From Mesorhizobium sp. PAMC28654 (GTDB lineage Bacteria; Pseudomonadota; Alphaproteobacteria; Rhizobiales; Rhizobiaceae), in NCBI RefSeq assembly GCF_020616515.1, contig NZ_CP085135.1, positions 1,426,001-1,490,000 on the forward strand: 64,000 bases of DNA, written 5' to 3'. A model generated the notes under the pieces. That model was not told the origin of the DNA, did no database searches, and saw only the letters and a program-made list of their open reading frames with translations. Positions 20,198 through 30,408 of the stretch are shown piece after piece. The position numbers and the translations under genes are program-made. Each line of letters opens with the position of its first letter. Position 1 is the first letter of the stretch.

Positions 20198-22864
20198 TCA
20201 GGCGGCTTCCAGCGCAGCCCTTACCGCGGCAATCGCATCATTGGCCTTCGAGGCATCCGGGCCACCGGCTTGGGCCATGTCGGGCCGGCCGCCGCCGCCT
20301 TGCCCGCCCAATGCGGCGGACGCCACGCGCACCAGATCGACAGCGCTGAAGCGGCCGACAAGATCATCGGTGACGGCGACGACAACGCTGGCCTTGTTGT
20401 CCTCGCCGGCGCCGACGAAGACGACGACCCCGGAGCCCAGTGAGGTCTTGCCGGCATCGGCGAGCGGCTTCAGATCCTTTGGCGAGACACCGGAGACGGC
20501 CTTGCCGAGGAAACCGACGCCGGCGACCGTCTCGTTTTCCGACGGCGCGCCCGCGGCGGCCCCACCGCCCAGCGCCAGTTTCTTGCGCGCTTCGGTCAGT
20601 TCCTTCTCGAGTTTCTTGCGCTCGTCGAGCAGCGCCTCGACACGCGCCGGCACGTCGGCCGGCGAGATCTTCAGCGTTGACGCGACGGATTTCAAACGAC
20701 GGTCCTGTTCGTCGAGATGCCTTCGCGCCGCCTCTCCCGTCAGCGCCTCGATGCGGCGTACGCCAGCAGCGACCGCGCTGTCCGACACGACACGCACCAA
20801 ACCGATATCACCGGTTGCCCTGACATGCGTGCCACCGCAGAGCTCGACCGAATAGGGTCGGTTGGCCTTGGCGCCATGCAAGCCCGTGCCCATCGACACG
20901 ACGCGCACTTCATCACCGTACTTCTCGCCAAACAGCGCCATGGCGCCCTCGGCGATGGCGTCATCAACCGACATCAGGCGTGTGGTTACCGAGCCATTCT
21001 GAACGACGATCTCGTTCGCCATGCGCTCGACCTCTTCAAGATCCTCGGGCGAAATGGGCTTGTTGTGCGAGATGTCGAAGCGCAGGCGCTCGGGTGCGAC
21101 CAGCGAACCTTTCTGCGCGACATGGGTGCCCAGCACCTCGCGCAGCGCTTCGTGGATCAGGTGCGTCGCGGAATGGTTCGCGCGCAACCTGGTGCGGCGC
21201 GCATGGTCGACCTTGAGTTCGACGGCCGCGCCCGTCTTGACCGTGCCGCTGGCCACCTTGCCGACATGGACGAACAGTCCATCGGCCTTCTTCTGCGTGT
21301 CGAAGATCTCGATCGAGAACCCCTCGCCTGAGATGACACCGGTGTCGCCCATCTGGCCACCCGACTCGCCATAGAACGGCGTCTGGTTGACGACCACGGC
21401 AACCGCGTCACCCTTGCCGGCGCTGTCGACGGTCTTGCCATCCCTGACCAGCGCCTGGATGATACCTTCCGCCTGCTCGGTCTCGTAGCCGAGGAACTCG
21501 GTGGCGCCCGCCTTCTCGCGCACCGGGAACCAGATCGTCTCCGTGGCCGCGTCGCCGGAGCCCGCCCAATGAGCGCGCGCCTCGGTCTTCTGCCGTTCCA
21601 TGGCATTGGTGAAGCCGGCAAGATCAACCGAGATGCTGCGCTGGCGCAGCGCGTCCTGCGTCAAATCGAGCGGGAATCCGTATGTGTCGTAGAGCTTGAA
21701 GGCGGTCTCGCCATCCAGCATGTCGCCGGCATGCAGCTCTTCCGTCGCCTCCGAAAGCAAGCCCAGGCCGCGCACCAACGTCTTGCGGAACCGCGTTTCC
21801 TCGAGCTTCAGCGTCTCGGTGATCAGCTGTTCGCCGCGCACCAGTTCCGGATAGGCCTGGCCCATCTCGCGCACCAGCGCGGGCACCAGACGCCACATCA
21901 AGGGATCACGGGCGCCGAGCAACTGCGCGTGGCGCATGGCGCGGCGCATGATGCGGCGCAGGACATAACCCCGGCCTTCGTTCGACGGCAGTACGCCATC
22001 GGCCACCAGGAAGGAGGACGAGCGCAGATGATCCGCAATGACGCGGAAGGACGCGACCGTCTCCTTGTCGGGACCGTGCCCGATAGCCGATGAAGCGGCA
22101 TCGATCAGATGACGGAAGAGATCGGTTTCGAAGACGCTTTCCACTCCTTGCAGGATGGACGCCATGCGCTCCAGGCCCATGCCGGTGTCGATCGATGGGC
22201 GCGGCAGGTCGATGCGCTCCTCCTTCGTCACCTGTTCATACTGCATGAACACCAGGTTCCAGAATTCGAGAAACCGGTCGCCGTCCTCTTCCGGGCTGCC
22301 GGGAGGGCCGCCCCAGATGTGTTCGCCCCGATCAATGAATATCTCCGAGCACGGCCCGCAAGGTCCGGTGTCGCCCATCGCCCAGAAATTGTCTGATGTC
22401 GCGATGCGGATGATGCGGTCGTCGGAAAAGCCGGCGATCTTCTTCCAGAAGCCGACAGCCTCGTCGTCGGTGTGATAGACGGTGACCAGCAGCTTGTCCT
22501 TGTTCAGCCCGAATTCCTTGGTGATCAGGTTCCAGGCAAGCTCGATGGCGCGCTCCTTGAAATAGTCGCCAAAGGAGAAATTGCCGAGCATCTCGAAGAA
22601 GGTCAGGTGGCGCGCTGTGTAGCCGACATTGTCCAGATCATTGTGCTTGCCGCCGGCGCGAACGCTCTTCTGGGCGGTCGAGGCACGCGTATAGGGTCGC
22701 TTCTCAAGACCCGTGAAGACGTTCTTGAACTGAACCATGCCGGCATTGGTGAACATCAGCGTCGGATCGTTGCGCGGCACAAGCGGGCTCGACGCGATGA
22801 TCTCGTGACCCTCCTTGCGGAAGTAGTCGAGAAATGTCGACCGGATCTCGTTCACGCCACTCAT
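20198..22864 (-). CDS. alaS: Alanyl-tRNA synthetase
   Basis: Complete 888-residue class II synthetase. N-terminal catalytic core begins [20 protein letters not shown] with motif 1 and the [11 protein letters not shown] segment; editing-domain zinc ligands appear as [12 protein letters not shown] and, later, VELCGGTHV; the C-Ala domain with a Gly-rich [16 protein letters not shown] near the end is intact. alaS downstream of recA is the usual order in Rhizobiales. The recA terminator at 23.06 kb and a 285-base gap imply a separate promoter. Confidence 0.97.
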   Translation of the reverse strand: MSGVNEIRSTFLDYFRKEGHEIIASSPLVPRNDPTLMFTNAGMVQFKNVFTGLEKRPYTRASTAQKSVRAGGKHNDLDNVGYTARHLTFFEMLGNFSFGDYFKERAIELAWNLITKEFGLNKDKLLVTVYHTDDEAVGFWKKIAGFSDDRIIRIATSDNFWAMGDTGPCGPCSEIFIDRGEHIWGGPPGSPEEDGDRFLEFWNLVFMQYEQVTKEERIDLPRPSIDTGMGLERMASILQGVESVFETDLFRHLIDAASSAIGHGPDKETVASFRVIADHLRSSSFLVADGVLPSNEGRGYVLRRIMRRAMRHAQLLGARDPLMWRLVPALVREMGQAYPELVRGEQLITETLKLEETRFRKTLVRGLGLLSEATEELHAGDMLDGETAFKLYDTYGFPLDLTQDALRQRSISVDLAGFTNAMERQKTEARAHWAGSGDAATETIWFPVREKAGATEFLGYETEQAEGIIQALVRDGKTVDSAGKGDAVAVVVNQTPFYGESGGQMGDTGVISGEGFSIEIFDTQKKADGLFVHVGKVASGTVKTGAAVELKVDHARRTRLRANHSATHLIHEALREVLGTHVAQKGSLVAPERLRFDISHNKPISPEDLEEVERMANEIVVQNGSVTTRLMSVDDAIAEGAMALFGEKYGDEVRVVSMGTGLHGAKANRPYSVELCGGTHVRATGDIGLVRVVSDSAVAAGVRRIEALTGEAARRHLDEQDRRLKSVASTLKISPADVPARVEALLDERKKLEKELTEARKKLALGGGAAAGAPSENETVAGVGFLGKAVSGVSPKDLKPLADAGKTSLGSGVVVFVGAGEDNKASVVVAVTDDLVGRFSAVDLVRVASAALGGQGGGGRPDMAQAGGPDASKANDAIAAVRAALEAA

Positions 22865-22926
22865 GAATGCTGCCTTTTCGAGAGAACCGCCGGGAAGACC
22901 CAGCGGAAATTGGGCTTTGCGTTTTT

Positions 22927-22957
22927 AGAAGATAGACTTTTTCAGAAGATAGACTTT
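22927..22957. repeat. Two 14-bp direct repeats upstream of alaS
   Basis: agaagatagacttt occurs at 22927-22940 and again at 22944-22957, a 17-base period, 63 bases upstream of the alaS ATG. It could be a simple tandem duplication or a paired binding site in the alaS promoter region. Confidence 0.5.
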
Positions 22958-23039
22958 GGCCTTTTAGCGATCACGCCGCACCCTGTCCAGAAACACGGAA
23001 TGGGTCCAGATCGTGCCCGTTACCGGCGGATCGGATCGG

Positions 23040-23074
23040 CCAAAACGCAAAACCGCCGACCCGAAGGCCGGCGG
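23040..23074 (-). terminator. Rho-independent terminator of recA
   Basis: On the minus strand ccgccggcc (23074-23066) pairs with ggtcggcgg (23061-23053) with one G-U pair around a UUCG-type tetraloop, followed by ttttgcgtttt. It is 76 bases after the recA stop. Confidence 0.82.
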
Positions 23075-23149
23075 CTTGAAACGCATCGATACACAAACGC
23101 AATCGGGAATACACGAACTCAATATGTGGTTGCTGGCATTGCCCGCCTA

Positions 23150-24247
23150 CTACATCGCGCCGGCTTCGTCCTCGAAACCGTCGTCGCCACCTTCGGAGCC
23201 GCCATCCTCGAGGAACTTCTCGGCGATCAGACCAGCGTTCTGCCTGAGTGCCAGTTCGATCTCGCGCGCCGTGTCGGGATTGTCGCGCAGAAACAGTTTC
23301 GCGTTCTCGCGGCCTTGGCCGAGACGCTGCGAATTGTAGGAGAACCAGGCACCCGACTTCTCGACCACACCGGCCTTGACGCCGAGATCGACCAGTTCGC
23401 CGGTCTTGGACACGCCTTCGCCATACATGATGTCGAACTCGACCACCTTGAAGGGCGGCGCCAGCTTGTTCTTGACCACCTTGACGCGGGTCTGGTTGCC
23501 TACGACCTCGTCACGATCCTTGACCGAGCCGATGCGGCGGATGTCCAGGCGTACCGAAGCATAGAATTTCAGCGCGTTGCCGCCGGTGGTGGTTTCGGGC
23601 GAGCCAAACATGACGCCGATCTTCATGCGGATCTGGTTGATGAAGATGACCATGGTGTTGGAACGCGAGATCGAGGCGGTCAGCTTGCGCAGCGCCTGGC
23701 TCATCAGGCGGGCCTGCAGGCCGGGCAGCGAATCGCCCATCTCGCCTTCGATTTCAGCACGCGGCGTCAGAGCCGCGACCGAATCGACCACCAGCACATC
23801 GATGGCGCCGGAGCGCACCAGCGTGTCGCATATCTCCAGCGCCTGCTCGCCGGTGTCAGGCTGCGAGATCAAAAGGTTCTCCAGATCGACGCCGAGCTTG
23901 CGGGCATAGACCGGGTCGAGCGCGTGCTCGGCATCGACGAAGGCGCAGATGCCGCCCTTCTTCTGGGCTTCGGCAATCGTGTGCAGCGCCAGCGTCGTCT
24001 TGCCCGAGCTTTCCGGCCCGTAAATCTCGACGATGCGGCCGCGCGGCAGGCCGCCGACGCCAAGCGCGATGTCGAGGCCAAGCGAGCCGGTCGGCACTGT
24101 CTCGATCTCGACTATCTGCTCGTTCGCGCCGAGCCGCATGATCGAGCCCTTGCCGAAAGCCCGCTCGATTTGCGACAGCGCCGCATCCAGAGCCTTTGAT
24201 TTATCCACCGCTTTGTCCTCTACAAGCCGCAAAGAATTCTGAGCCAT
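23150..24247 (-). CDS. recA: Recombinase RecA
   Basis: Complete 365-residue RecA, the strand-exchange ATPase and LexA co-protease. Walker A is GPESSGKT (about 77-84); the [15 protein letters not shown]2-type DNA-binding segment and the acidic C-terminal tail ([15 protein letters not shown]) are present. The start [20 protein letters not shown] is the usual rhizobial N-terminus. A LexA-type box overlaps the predicted promoter, so it should be SOS-induced. A strong terminator separates it from alaS. Confidence 0.97.
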   Translation of the reverse strand: MAQNSLRLVEDKAVDKSKALDAALSQIERAFGKGSIMRLGANEQIVEIETVPTGSLGLDIALGVGGLPRGRIVEIYGPESSGKTTLALHTIAEAQKKGGICAFVDAEHALDPVYARKLGVDLENLLISQPDTGEQALEICDTLVRSGAIDVLVVDSVAALTPRAEIEGEMGDSLPGLQARLMSQALRKLTASISRSNTMVIFINQIRMKIGVMFGSPETTTGGNALKFYASVRLDIRRIGSVKDRDEVVGNQTRVKVVKNKLAPPFKVVEFDIMYGEGVSKTGELVDLGVKAGVVEKSGAWFSYNSQRLGQGRENAKLFLRDNPDTAREIELALRQNAGLIAEKFLEDGGSEGGDDGFEDEAGAM

Positions 24248-24302
24248 GATACATCACCCCTTGGTCGTCAATGAAGGCCGGACAATCCGTTATCCCTGTT
24301 GA

Positions 24303-24331
24303 TTTGTACCTTTTTTGTTCTCATTTGGCAA
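24303..24331 (-). promoter_or_regulatory. recA promoter with embedded LexA (SOS) box
   Basis: On the minus strand -35 TTGCCA (24331-24326), 17-base spacer, -10 TACAAA (24308-24303). Within it, read on the plus strand, GTAC-N7-GTTC (24306-24320) matches the alphaproteobacterial LexA direct repeat GTTC-N7-GTTC with one mismatch. The box overlaps the spacer and -10, the geometry of a repressor site. The remaining bases of the 377-base gap 24248-24624 show no gene. Confidence 0.7.
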
Positions 24332-24624
24332 TAGTCATTAATGCGTTGAAAAATAATCACTATCCGCATCTGTTCCATTTTTGTTTCAGGATTTTTCCCC
24401 ATAGCGCCCGGCTTCACCGGTACCGGCCCATTGTCCCACTCTTCCGAATCGCCCCTTCGGTTGCGAGGTTGGGCCGGGCGATCTAGAACGCGTCGTGTCT
24501 GAAGAGATTCAGGCAGCCATCTTAAATCTTCCTTCGACGCATGGCGCCTCCTGATCGCTACGCACTTTCGGACGACATGCGTTAGTGTCGGCGCAGCACA
24601 AACCGAAAAGGTCATACCGCCAGC

Positions 24625-25569
24625 ATGGTGAAGTCCCCAAGAATCCTTGCCATAGGCGGCGCCCACATTGACCGGCGCGGTCAGGTTTCGGGAGATTATG
24701 TGCCCGCGGCGTCAAATCCCGGCACAATGCGCGAGGATGTCGGCGGCGGCGTCTTCAATGCCTTGCGCAGCACCGTGCGGCGCGGCGTATCGGCTTCGTT
24801 GCTTTCCGTGCGCGGCGGCGATGCCGCGGCCGACACGGTGTCAGCGGCCATCGACAGGGCGGGTATTTTCGACCTTTCCGCGGTGTTCCTGGATCGGACC
24901 ACGCCGAGCTATACGGCGCTGCTCGATCGTGACGGCGAGTTGATCGTCGGCTTTGCCGACATGGCGCTCTACGACCTGGCGTTTCCCAAGCAGATCCGCC
25001 GCGCCAAGGTGCGCGAGGCCATCAATGCCGCCGATGCTGTCTTCTGCGACGCCAACCTGCCTTCGGCGGCGCTGGAGCGGCTGGCATCGCTTGCCGCCGG
25101 CAAGCCGGTTTTCGCGATTGCCATCTCGCCGGCCAAGATCATTCGGTTGATGCCTGTGCTCGACAGGCTGGCTGTCGTGTTCATGAACCGCCGCGAGGCG
25201 CTGACACTGGCCGGCGTGGACGCCGTCACGACAGAACAAAGCATCGTCGACGGCCTGCGACGCGCCGGGCTCAAAAGCGGCGTGGTGACGGCGGGCGGCA
25301 ATCCCATGCTGGGTTTCGATCAGGCCGGCACCTTCTCGATCCTGCCGCCGCCTCCGAGAAAAGTTACGGATGTGACGGGTGCCGGCGACGCCCTGGCTGG
25401 CACGACGGTCGCAGCCTTGTTGCATGGCGTGACGTTGCGCGCCGCCTTGCGCGAAGGCATCGCGGCGGCAACACTCGCCATCGAAAGCGCCAATGCCGTT
25501 CCGGATTTCAGCGCCGCCACCTTTGCCGCAGCGCTGGCCCTTGTGCCCGATGCGCAGGAAATGGCATGA
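24625..25569 (+). CDS. psuK: Pseudouridine kinase, PfkB family
   Basis: A 314-residue ribokinase-fold sugar kinase. The N-terminal IGGAHIDRRG and the C-terminal anion-hole motif VTGAGDALAGT, with the catalytic Asp, define PfkB kinases. The N-terminal GGAHIDR variant and the adjacent psuG indicate pseudouridine kinase, which makes pseudouridine 5'-phosphate from pseudouridine released by RNA turnover. psuG follows 76 bases later on the same strand, so the two form the complete salvage pathway to uracil plus ribose 5-phosphate. Confidence 0.85.
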   Translation: MVKSPRILAIGGAHIDRRGQVSGDYVPAASNPGTMREDVGGGVFNALRSTVRRGVSASLLSVRGGDAAADTVSAAIDRAGIFDLSAVFLDRTTPSYTALLDRDGELIVGFADMALYDLAFPKQIRRAKVREAINAADAVFCDANLPSAALERLASLAAGKPVFAIAISPAKIIRLMPVLDRLAVVFMNRREALTLAGVDAVTTEQSIVDGLRRAGLKSGVVTAGGNPMLGFDQAGTFSILPPPPRKVTDVTGAGDALAGTTVAALLHGVTLRAALREGIAAATLAIESANAVPDFSAATFAAALALVPDAQEMA

Positions 25570-25645
25570 GACCGGCAAATTCACCGTGCCGAGGCGTCGG
25601 TTGCGTGTCCTGGTGGACGCATAGCGCCTCGGATTGGAGATAGAC

Positions 25646-26563
25646 ATGACCCCTGAGACCGCCCGCCCCTTCATCGACATTCACGAGCCCGTGGCACAGG
25701 CGCTGGCCGCGGGTCGGCCGGTGGTAGCGCTGGAAAGCACCATCATCACCCACGGCATGCCCTACCCCGACAATGGCGCGATGGCCGCGGATGTCGAAAG
25801 GATCATCAGCGATGGCGGCGCGGTGCCGGCGACAATCGCCGTCGTTGCAGGCCGCATCAAGATCGGCCTCTCCGATGGCGAGCGGGAGTCGCTGGCGATG
25901 ACCGGCGACGCGATGAAGCTGTCGCGTGCCGACCTCGGCTTTGCCGTCGCGCAAGGGCGCACCGGCGGTACCACCGTCGCCGCCACCATGATCGCGGCGC
26001 ATATGGTGGGCATCAAGGTATTCGCCACCGGCGGCATCGGCGGCGTGCACAAGGGCGCCGAAAAGAGTTTCGACATATCAGCCGATCTGGACGAGTTGGC
26101 GCGCACGCCTGTCATCGTGGTGTCGGCCGGCGCCAAGGCCATCCTCGACATCGAAAAGACGCTCGAAGTGCTGGAAACGCGCGGCGTTCCGGTTGTCGGC
26201 CATGGCTGCGAGATGATGCCGGCCTTCTGGTCGCGCCAGTCGCCGTTCCGCGCGCCGCTGACCTTGCATGCGCCGGAAGACATCGCGCATTTCTACAAGA
26301 TCCGACAGGCGCTCGGGCTTGGCGGCGGCGTGCTGATCGCCAATCCGGTGCCGGAGAACCACGAGATCCCCGCCGGTGAGATGGCCGGCTATATCGAAGC
26401 CGCGCAAAAGGCCGCCGTGGCGCAGAACATCACCGGCAAGGCGGTGACGCCGTTCCTGCTGTCAAAGATCCTCGAACTGACTGGCGGCCGAAGCCTCAAG
26501 ACCAACATCGCGCTGGTCGAGAACAATGCGCGGCTCGCGGCAAGGATCGCCAAGGCGCTGTAA
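25646..26563 (+). CDS. psuG: Pseudouridine-5'-phosphate glycosidase
   Basis: A 305-residue IndA/PsuG-family enzyme that cleaves the C-C glycosidic bond of pseudouridine 5'-phosphate to uracil and ribose 5-phosphate with Mn. Family signatures include ALESTIITHGMPYP, then TGGTTVAATM, FATGGIGGVH and the ISADLDELARTPVIVV stretch with active-site residues. The ATG at 25646 follows GGAG at 25636-25639; the TTG upstream is the ribosome site itself, not the start. Forms an operon with psuK. Confidence 0.93.
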   Translation: MTPETARPFIDIHEPVAQALAAGRPVVALESTIITHGMPYPDNGAMAADVERIISDGGAVPATIAVVAGRIKIGLSDGERESLAMTGDAMKLSRADLGFAVAQGRTGGTTVAATMIAAHMVGIKVFATGGIGGVHKGAEKSFDISADLDELARTPVIVVSAGAKAILDIEKTLEVLETRGVPVVGHGCEMMPAFWSRQSPFRAPLTLHAPEDIAHFYKIRQALGLGGGVLIANPVPENHEIPAGEMAGYIEAAQKAAVAQNITGKAVTPFLLSKILELTGGRSLKTNIALVENNARLAARIAKAL

Positions 26564-26575
26564 TACCAGGCAGCG

Positions 26576-26899
26576 CTATTTACCGGCGCGCCGCCCGGCC
26601 TCATAGGCCCGGCGCGCCCACACAGCCATCTCTTCCAGATCGTCGAAGGCACTATCGGGAACGCTCCAGTAGGGCATGGAGACCAGCTTGCCATGGCGGG
26701 ATCCGGTATAGGCCCATTGCGTGCAGCCGGCGGCTTCGAAGTCGCCAGCGCTCTGCTCGTCCGCCTTCAGCATCAATTCGCCGCGCAGCACGATGGCGAC
26801 AATGACGCCGTCCGAATAGATGCCCTTGCCGCCGAACAGTTTTCGGATGCTGACCGGGCCGAGGCTCTGGAAAAGTTCTTCTATGCGCTCATTGTCCAT
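26576..26899 (-). CDS. TfoX/Sxy N-terminal domain protein
   Basis: A 107-residue single-domain protein matching the TfoX N-terminal domain (RKLFGGKGIYSDGVIVAIV, then LMLKADE and the MPYW near the end). TfoX/Sxy proteins activate competence genes in gammaproteobacteria, but stand-alone N-domains in rhizobia have no proven competence role. It converges on psuG with 12 bases between stops. Confidence 0.85.
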   Translation of the reverse strand: MDNERIEELFQSLGPVSIRKLFGGKGIYSDGVIVAIVLRGELMLKADEQSAGDFEAAGCTQWAYTGSRHGKLVSMPYWSVPDSAFDDLEEMAVWARRAYEAGRRAGK

Positions 26900-26988
26900 C
26901 CGGCGATCATGTCACCAGGTTTGAGCCATGTCATCGCCGCAACCAAAACGCTGCCGACAAGTTGACGAGAACTCACCGGAGTTTTGCC

Positions 26989-27486
26989 ATGCCGCTTCTG
27001 CTCAAGGGTTCCTGCCGGTGCAATGCTGTCCGCTTCGAGGTGGAAAGCCACACGCCGGTGCCGTTCATGCTGTGCTACTGCTCGATCTGCCGCAAACAGC
27101 AGGGCGGCGGCGGTTTCGCCATCAATCTCGGCGCCGACAGCGCGACTTTGAACATCCGGGGAAAGAGAAACATCGGCGTCTATCGAGCGAAGATCGAGGA
27201 CGACGACCATCCGCATTGCGAAGTCTCGTCAGGCGAGCGGAATTTCTGCCGCAAATGCGGGTCGGCGCTGTGGCTCTATGATCCGACCTGGCCGGAGCTG
27301 GTACATCCCTTCGCCTCGGCAATCGACAGCGACCTGCCCAAGCCGCCAAGCAAGGTGCATCTGATGCTGAAGTACAAGGCGAACTGGGTCGAGCCTGATG
27401 TCGGCAGGGGCGACAAGACATTCGACGTCTATCCGGAGGAATCGATCGCCGACTGGCACAAGCGGACGGGAATGTGGGTGGAGTGA
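26989..27486 (+). CDS. GFA (glutathione-dependent formaldehyde-activating/CENP-V) family protein
   Basis: A 165-residue zinc-binding protein of the Mss4-like fold. Zinc ligands: CRC (C9, C11), CYCSIC (C29, C31, C34) and FCRKCGS further on. Members include glutathione-dependent formaldehyde-activating enzyme, but most bacterial paralogues have no assigned substrate. The ATG at 26989 follows CCGGAG. Orphan gene between tfoX-like and sufA. Confidence 0.85.
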   Translation: MPLLLKGSCRCNAVRFEVESHTPVPFMLCYCSICRKQQGGGGFAINLGADSATLNIRGKRNIGVYRAKIEDDDHPHCEVSSGERNFCRKCGSALWLYDPTWPELVHPFASAIDSDLPKPPSKVHLMLKYKANWVEPDVGRGDKTFDVYPEESIADWHKRTGMWVE

Positions 27487-27519
27487 TTGTCTTCGCCCCG
27501 TTTACGGGAGAACGGAAAC

Positions 27520-27900
27520 TCAGGCCGACGCGCGCGCTTCGGCCAACGCCTTGAGGTCAGCCGGCTTCAACTCGACCGATTCGCCGCAGCCGCAGGCCGA
27601 ACTCTGGTTCGGGTTGTGGAAGGTGAAGCCGGTGCGCAATGTCGTCTGTTCGAAATCCATCTCGGTGCCGAACAGGAAAAGGGCTGCCTCGGGAGCGACG
27701 TAGACATGCGCACCATCGCGCTCGATATGGTCGTCCTTGGTGTTGGGCTCGGTCACGAGATCGACCGTGTATTCCATGCCGGCGCAGCCACCCTTCTTGA
27801 TGCCCAGGCGAATGCCATGCGCATTGTCACGGGTCGCGACGATCTCGCGGACCCGGTCGGCGGCCTTTTCGGTCATCGTGATGACGGCGAAGCGTCCCAT
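27520..27900 (-). CDS. sufA: A-type Fe-S carrier protein SufA/IscA family
   Basis: A 126-residue HesB/IscA domain protein. The three cluster-binding cysteines are present as GGCAG (C39) and ACGCG (C103, C105). It receives clusters from SufBCD and passes them to apoproteins. It is the last gene of the suf block on the minus strand, but an 800-base interval with an opposite-strand gene separates it from sufT, so it probably has its own promoter or depends on read-through. Confidence 0.9.
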   Translation of the reverse strand: MGRFAVITMTEKAADRVREIVATRDNAHGIRLGIKKGGCAGMEYTVDLVTEPNTKDDHIERDGAHVYVAPEAALFLFGTEMDFEQTTLRTGFTFHNPNQSSACGCGESVELKPADLKALAEARASA

Positions 27901-28107
27901 TCTTTTTCTCCGCGTTCACGCAGGTTCAAGGCCTGCGGAATGAGTCTTGCCTTAAAATGGTGAAGATTGTTGGCCGGCGCAACCCCGGAACTGCCAGCGG
28001 CCACCATACGCCGTTCGAAAAACCTCACGCGTCAATGCCACGATCTTGATTACCCTAGATTATCCCAGCTGTTAACTTCCTGTCTTGGCATCTTGGGAGG
28101 CGCACTC

Positions 28108-28692
28108 TTGACAGGCAGCAACAAGGCGGCCTCCGAATTTGACGAAGGCACTTTCGATATTGGCGGCATCACCGTTTTTCACAACGACCTGAACATGACA
28201 CTGGAAAGCCTTTTGGGGCTGATCATACTCTCTATTGCTTTCTCGTTATTTTCTATTGTTATATTCTATACTGCAGATTTATTCGGCGGAATACTTTCTG
28301 TTATTTTAAGTTTTTTCCTCTGGGCTCTTGTCGTGCTATTTATCTATCAAATTGTGTGGCAAAAACGCAGAGTCGTTTTGTCTCCCGCCGGTTTGCAAGA
28401 TTCGAACGTCACAACCGAAACAATTCCATGGTCCGCGGTCGAAAGCGTCAGATCATTACGCGGAGGGCTCTCCATAAAACGCCCGATGGCGGTAATGCTT
28501 AAACTGAAACCCAGCGCCGTTGGCACTCTTAAATTTCCCCGGCGAACACGATTCCTTCGTCTGTTAAAGAATGACGAGCTTTGGATTGCGTTCGGGTTTT
28601 GGGCAGCCACGCCCGGAGTTCGCCTAAGTTTTGATCGGTTCTCAGGGATAATCAGAGCGTATGCCAGAGCCTATGGTCAAGGCGTCAAATAG
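28108..28692 (+). CDS. AT-rich hypothetical membrane protein inserted between suf genes
   Basis: Family not recognised. The open frame extends from 27967, but the best start is TTG at 28108, seven bases after GGGAGG at 28095-28100, giving 194 residues; the true start is uncertain. Two adjacent hydrophobic helices (SLLGLIILSIAFSLF and ILSVILSFFLWALVVLFIY) precede a basic soluble domain (QKRRVVLSPAGLQ and IPWSAVESVRSLRGG) that looks like a membrane-anchored PH-type domain. Base composition is markedly more AT-rich than all neighbours, and it lies antisense within the suf block, both suggesting acquisition. Confidence 0.6.
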   Translation: MTGSNKAASEFDEGTFDIGGITVFHNDLNMTLESLLGLIILSIAFSLFSIVIFYTADLFGGILSVILSFFLWALVVLFIYQIVWQKRRVVLSPAGLQDSNVTTETIPWSAVESVRSLRGGLSIKRPMAVMLKLKPSAVGTLKFPRRTRFLRLLKNDELWIAFGFWAATPGVRLSFDRFSGIIRAYARAYGQGVK

Positions 28693-28698
28693 GCAGCC

Positions 28699-29100
28699 TC
28701 AATACCAGCCGACCGCCACCTGCGCCTCTTCCGACATGCGGTCGGGCGACCATGGCGGATCGAAGGTCATCTTGACCTCGACGCCGGAAACGCCCTCGAC
28801 GGCGCCAACGGCATTTTCGACCCAGCCGGGCATTTCGCCGGCCACCGGACAGCCGGGCGCGGTCAACGTCATGTCGATCTTGACCGAGCGGTCGTCTTCG
28901 ATGTCTATCTTGTAGATGAGACCGAGCTCGTAGATGTCGGCCGGGATTTCCGGGTCGTAGACGGTCTTCAGCGCCGAGACGATGTCGTCGGTCAGCCGCG
29001 CCAGTTCGTCGGCGGGGATAGCCGAGGCGGAAACGACGCTCTTGGCGGCGGTATCCGGGGTGGTTTCGGCAGCGATGCTCGCATCATCCATGGTCGTCAT
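28699..29100 (-). CDS. sufT: SUF system Fe-S maturation protein SufT/SufX (DUF59/MIP18 family)
   Basis: A 133-residue protein: about 30 residues of Ala/Thr-rich extension, then a DUF59 domain with KTVYDPEIPADIYELGLIY and the conserved cysteine in APGCPVAGEMPGW (C84). Such proteins assist Fe-S cluster insertion and accompany sufS in rhizobia. Its ATG overlaps the sufS stop, so they are co-translated. An acidic linker at the N-terminus is longer than in minimal family members. Confidence 0.88.
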   Translation of the reverse strand: MTTMDDASIAAETTPDTAAKSVVSASAIPADELARLTDDIVSALKTVYDPEIPADIYELGLIYKIDIEDDRSVKIDMTLTAPGCPVAGEMPGWVENAVGAVEGVSGVEVKMTFDPPWSPDRMSEEAQVAVGWY

Positions 29101-30338
29101 CCAAAAAATTTGCGCGCTTTTTCAAGCGCCTCGGCCAAAGCGTCGACTTCGGCCCTGGTATTATACATGCCGAACGATGCCCTGCATGTGGAGGTTACGC
29201 CAAACCGTTTCAACAGCGGCTGGGCGCAATGCGTGCCGGCACGTACGGCAACGCCTTGCCTGTCTATCACCATCGACACGTCATGGGCATGAATACCCTG
29301 CAGTTCAAAGGAGATGATGGCACCCTTGCCCGGGGCGTCGCCGAAGATGCGCAGCGAGTTGATGGCGCGCAGCCGCTCATGCGCATAGTCCTTCAGATCG
29401 GTCTCATGCGCGGCGATGCGGTCGCGGCCAACGCTTTCCATGTAGTCGAGCGCGGCGCCTAGACCGATCGCCTGAACGATCGGTGGCGTGCCGGCCTCGA
29501 AACGGTGCGGCGGCTCGTTGTAGGTGACGATGTCTTCCGTCACCTCCTCGATCATTTCGCCGCCACCCATGAAGGGGCGCATGCCCGCAAGAATGTCCTT
29601 CTTGCCGTAGAGTACGCCGATGCCTGAGGGGCCGTAGACCTTGTGGCCGGTGAAGACGAAGAAATCGCAGTCGAGATCCTGCACGTCGATCGGCATATGG
29701 ACAGCGCTCTGGCTGCCGTCGACGAGTACGGGAATTCCACGCGCATGCGCGATGCGCACGATCTCCTTGATCGGCGTCACCGTGCCTAGTGCATTCGACA
29801 TCTGTGTGATGGCGACCAGCTTGGTGCGGTCGGTCAGGCGCTTCTCGAATTCCTCGATGTGGAAGGCACCGAGGTCGTCGACCGGCACCCATACCAGCTT
29901 GGCGCCCTGCCGCTCGCGAATGAAATGCCAGGGGACGATGTTGGAGTGGTGCTCCATGATCGACAGCACGATCTCGTCGCCCTCGCCGATGTTGGGCATG
30001 CCATAGCCATAGGCGACCGTGTTGATCGCCGAGGTCGTGTTCGAGGTGAAGATGATGTTGTCCGTGCTCGGCGCGTTGAGGAAGCGACGAACCGTCTCGC
30101 GCGCCTTCTCGTAGGCGTCGGTCGCCGCATTGGACAGGAAGTGCAGGCCGCGATGGACGTTGGCGTATTCCTGGCTGTAGGCATGCTGGATCGTATCCAG
30201 CACCACCCGCGGCTTCTGCGCCGAAGCGCCATTGTCGAGATAGACCAGCGGCTTGCCGTAGACTTCCCGCGACAGGATCGGGAAATCGCGACGGATCGCT
30301 TCGACGTCGTAAGGTATGTTTTCGAGTTTCTGGTCCAT
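29097..30338 (-). CDS. sufS: Cysteine desulfurase SufS
   Basis: A 413-residue group II PLP-dependent cysteine desulfurase. PLP lysine K243 is in FTGHKVYGPSG and the catalytic cysteine C371 in RAGTHCAQP; both are intact. It mobilises sulfur from cysteine as a persulfide to SufBCD (normally through SufE, which is not seen in the window). It is separated from sufD by 115 bases with a palindromic repeat, and co-translated with sufT. Confidence 0.95.
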   Translation of the reverse strand: MDQKLENIPYDVEAIRRDFPILSREVYGKPLVYLDNGASAQKPRVVLDTIQHAYSQEYANVHRGLHFLSNAATDAYEKARETVRRFLNAPSTDNIIFTSNTTSAINTVAYGYGMPNIGEGDEIVLSIMEHHSNIVPWHFIRERQGAKLVWVPVDDLGAFHIEEFEKRLTDRTKLVAITQMSNALGTVTPIKEIVRIAHARGIPVLVDGSQSAVHMPIDVQDLDCDFFVFTGHKVYGPSGIGVLYGKKDILAGMRPFMGGGEMIEEVTEDIVTYNEPPHRFEAGTPPIVQAIGLGAALDYMESVGRDRIAAHETDLKDYAHERLRAINSLRIFGDAPGKGAIISFELQGIHAHDVSMVIDRQGVAVRAGTHCAQPLLKRFGVTSTCRASFGMYNTRAEVDALAEALEKARKFFG

Positions 30339-30408
30339 CGCCTGTCTTTCAATACCCGGGCTTCAGCGTCAGCCGGCCCTTCGCTATGGCTCCGGGCGTT
30401 CGTCGCTC

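Noticed and set aside
22472..24199. 575-codon plus-strand frame across alaS and recA
   Set aside because: Antisense of two certain genes and no domain signature.
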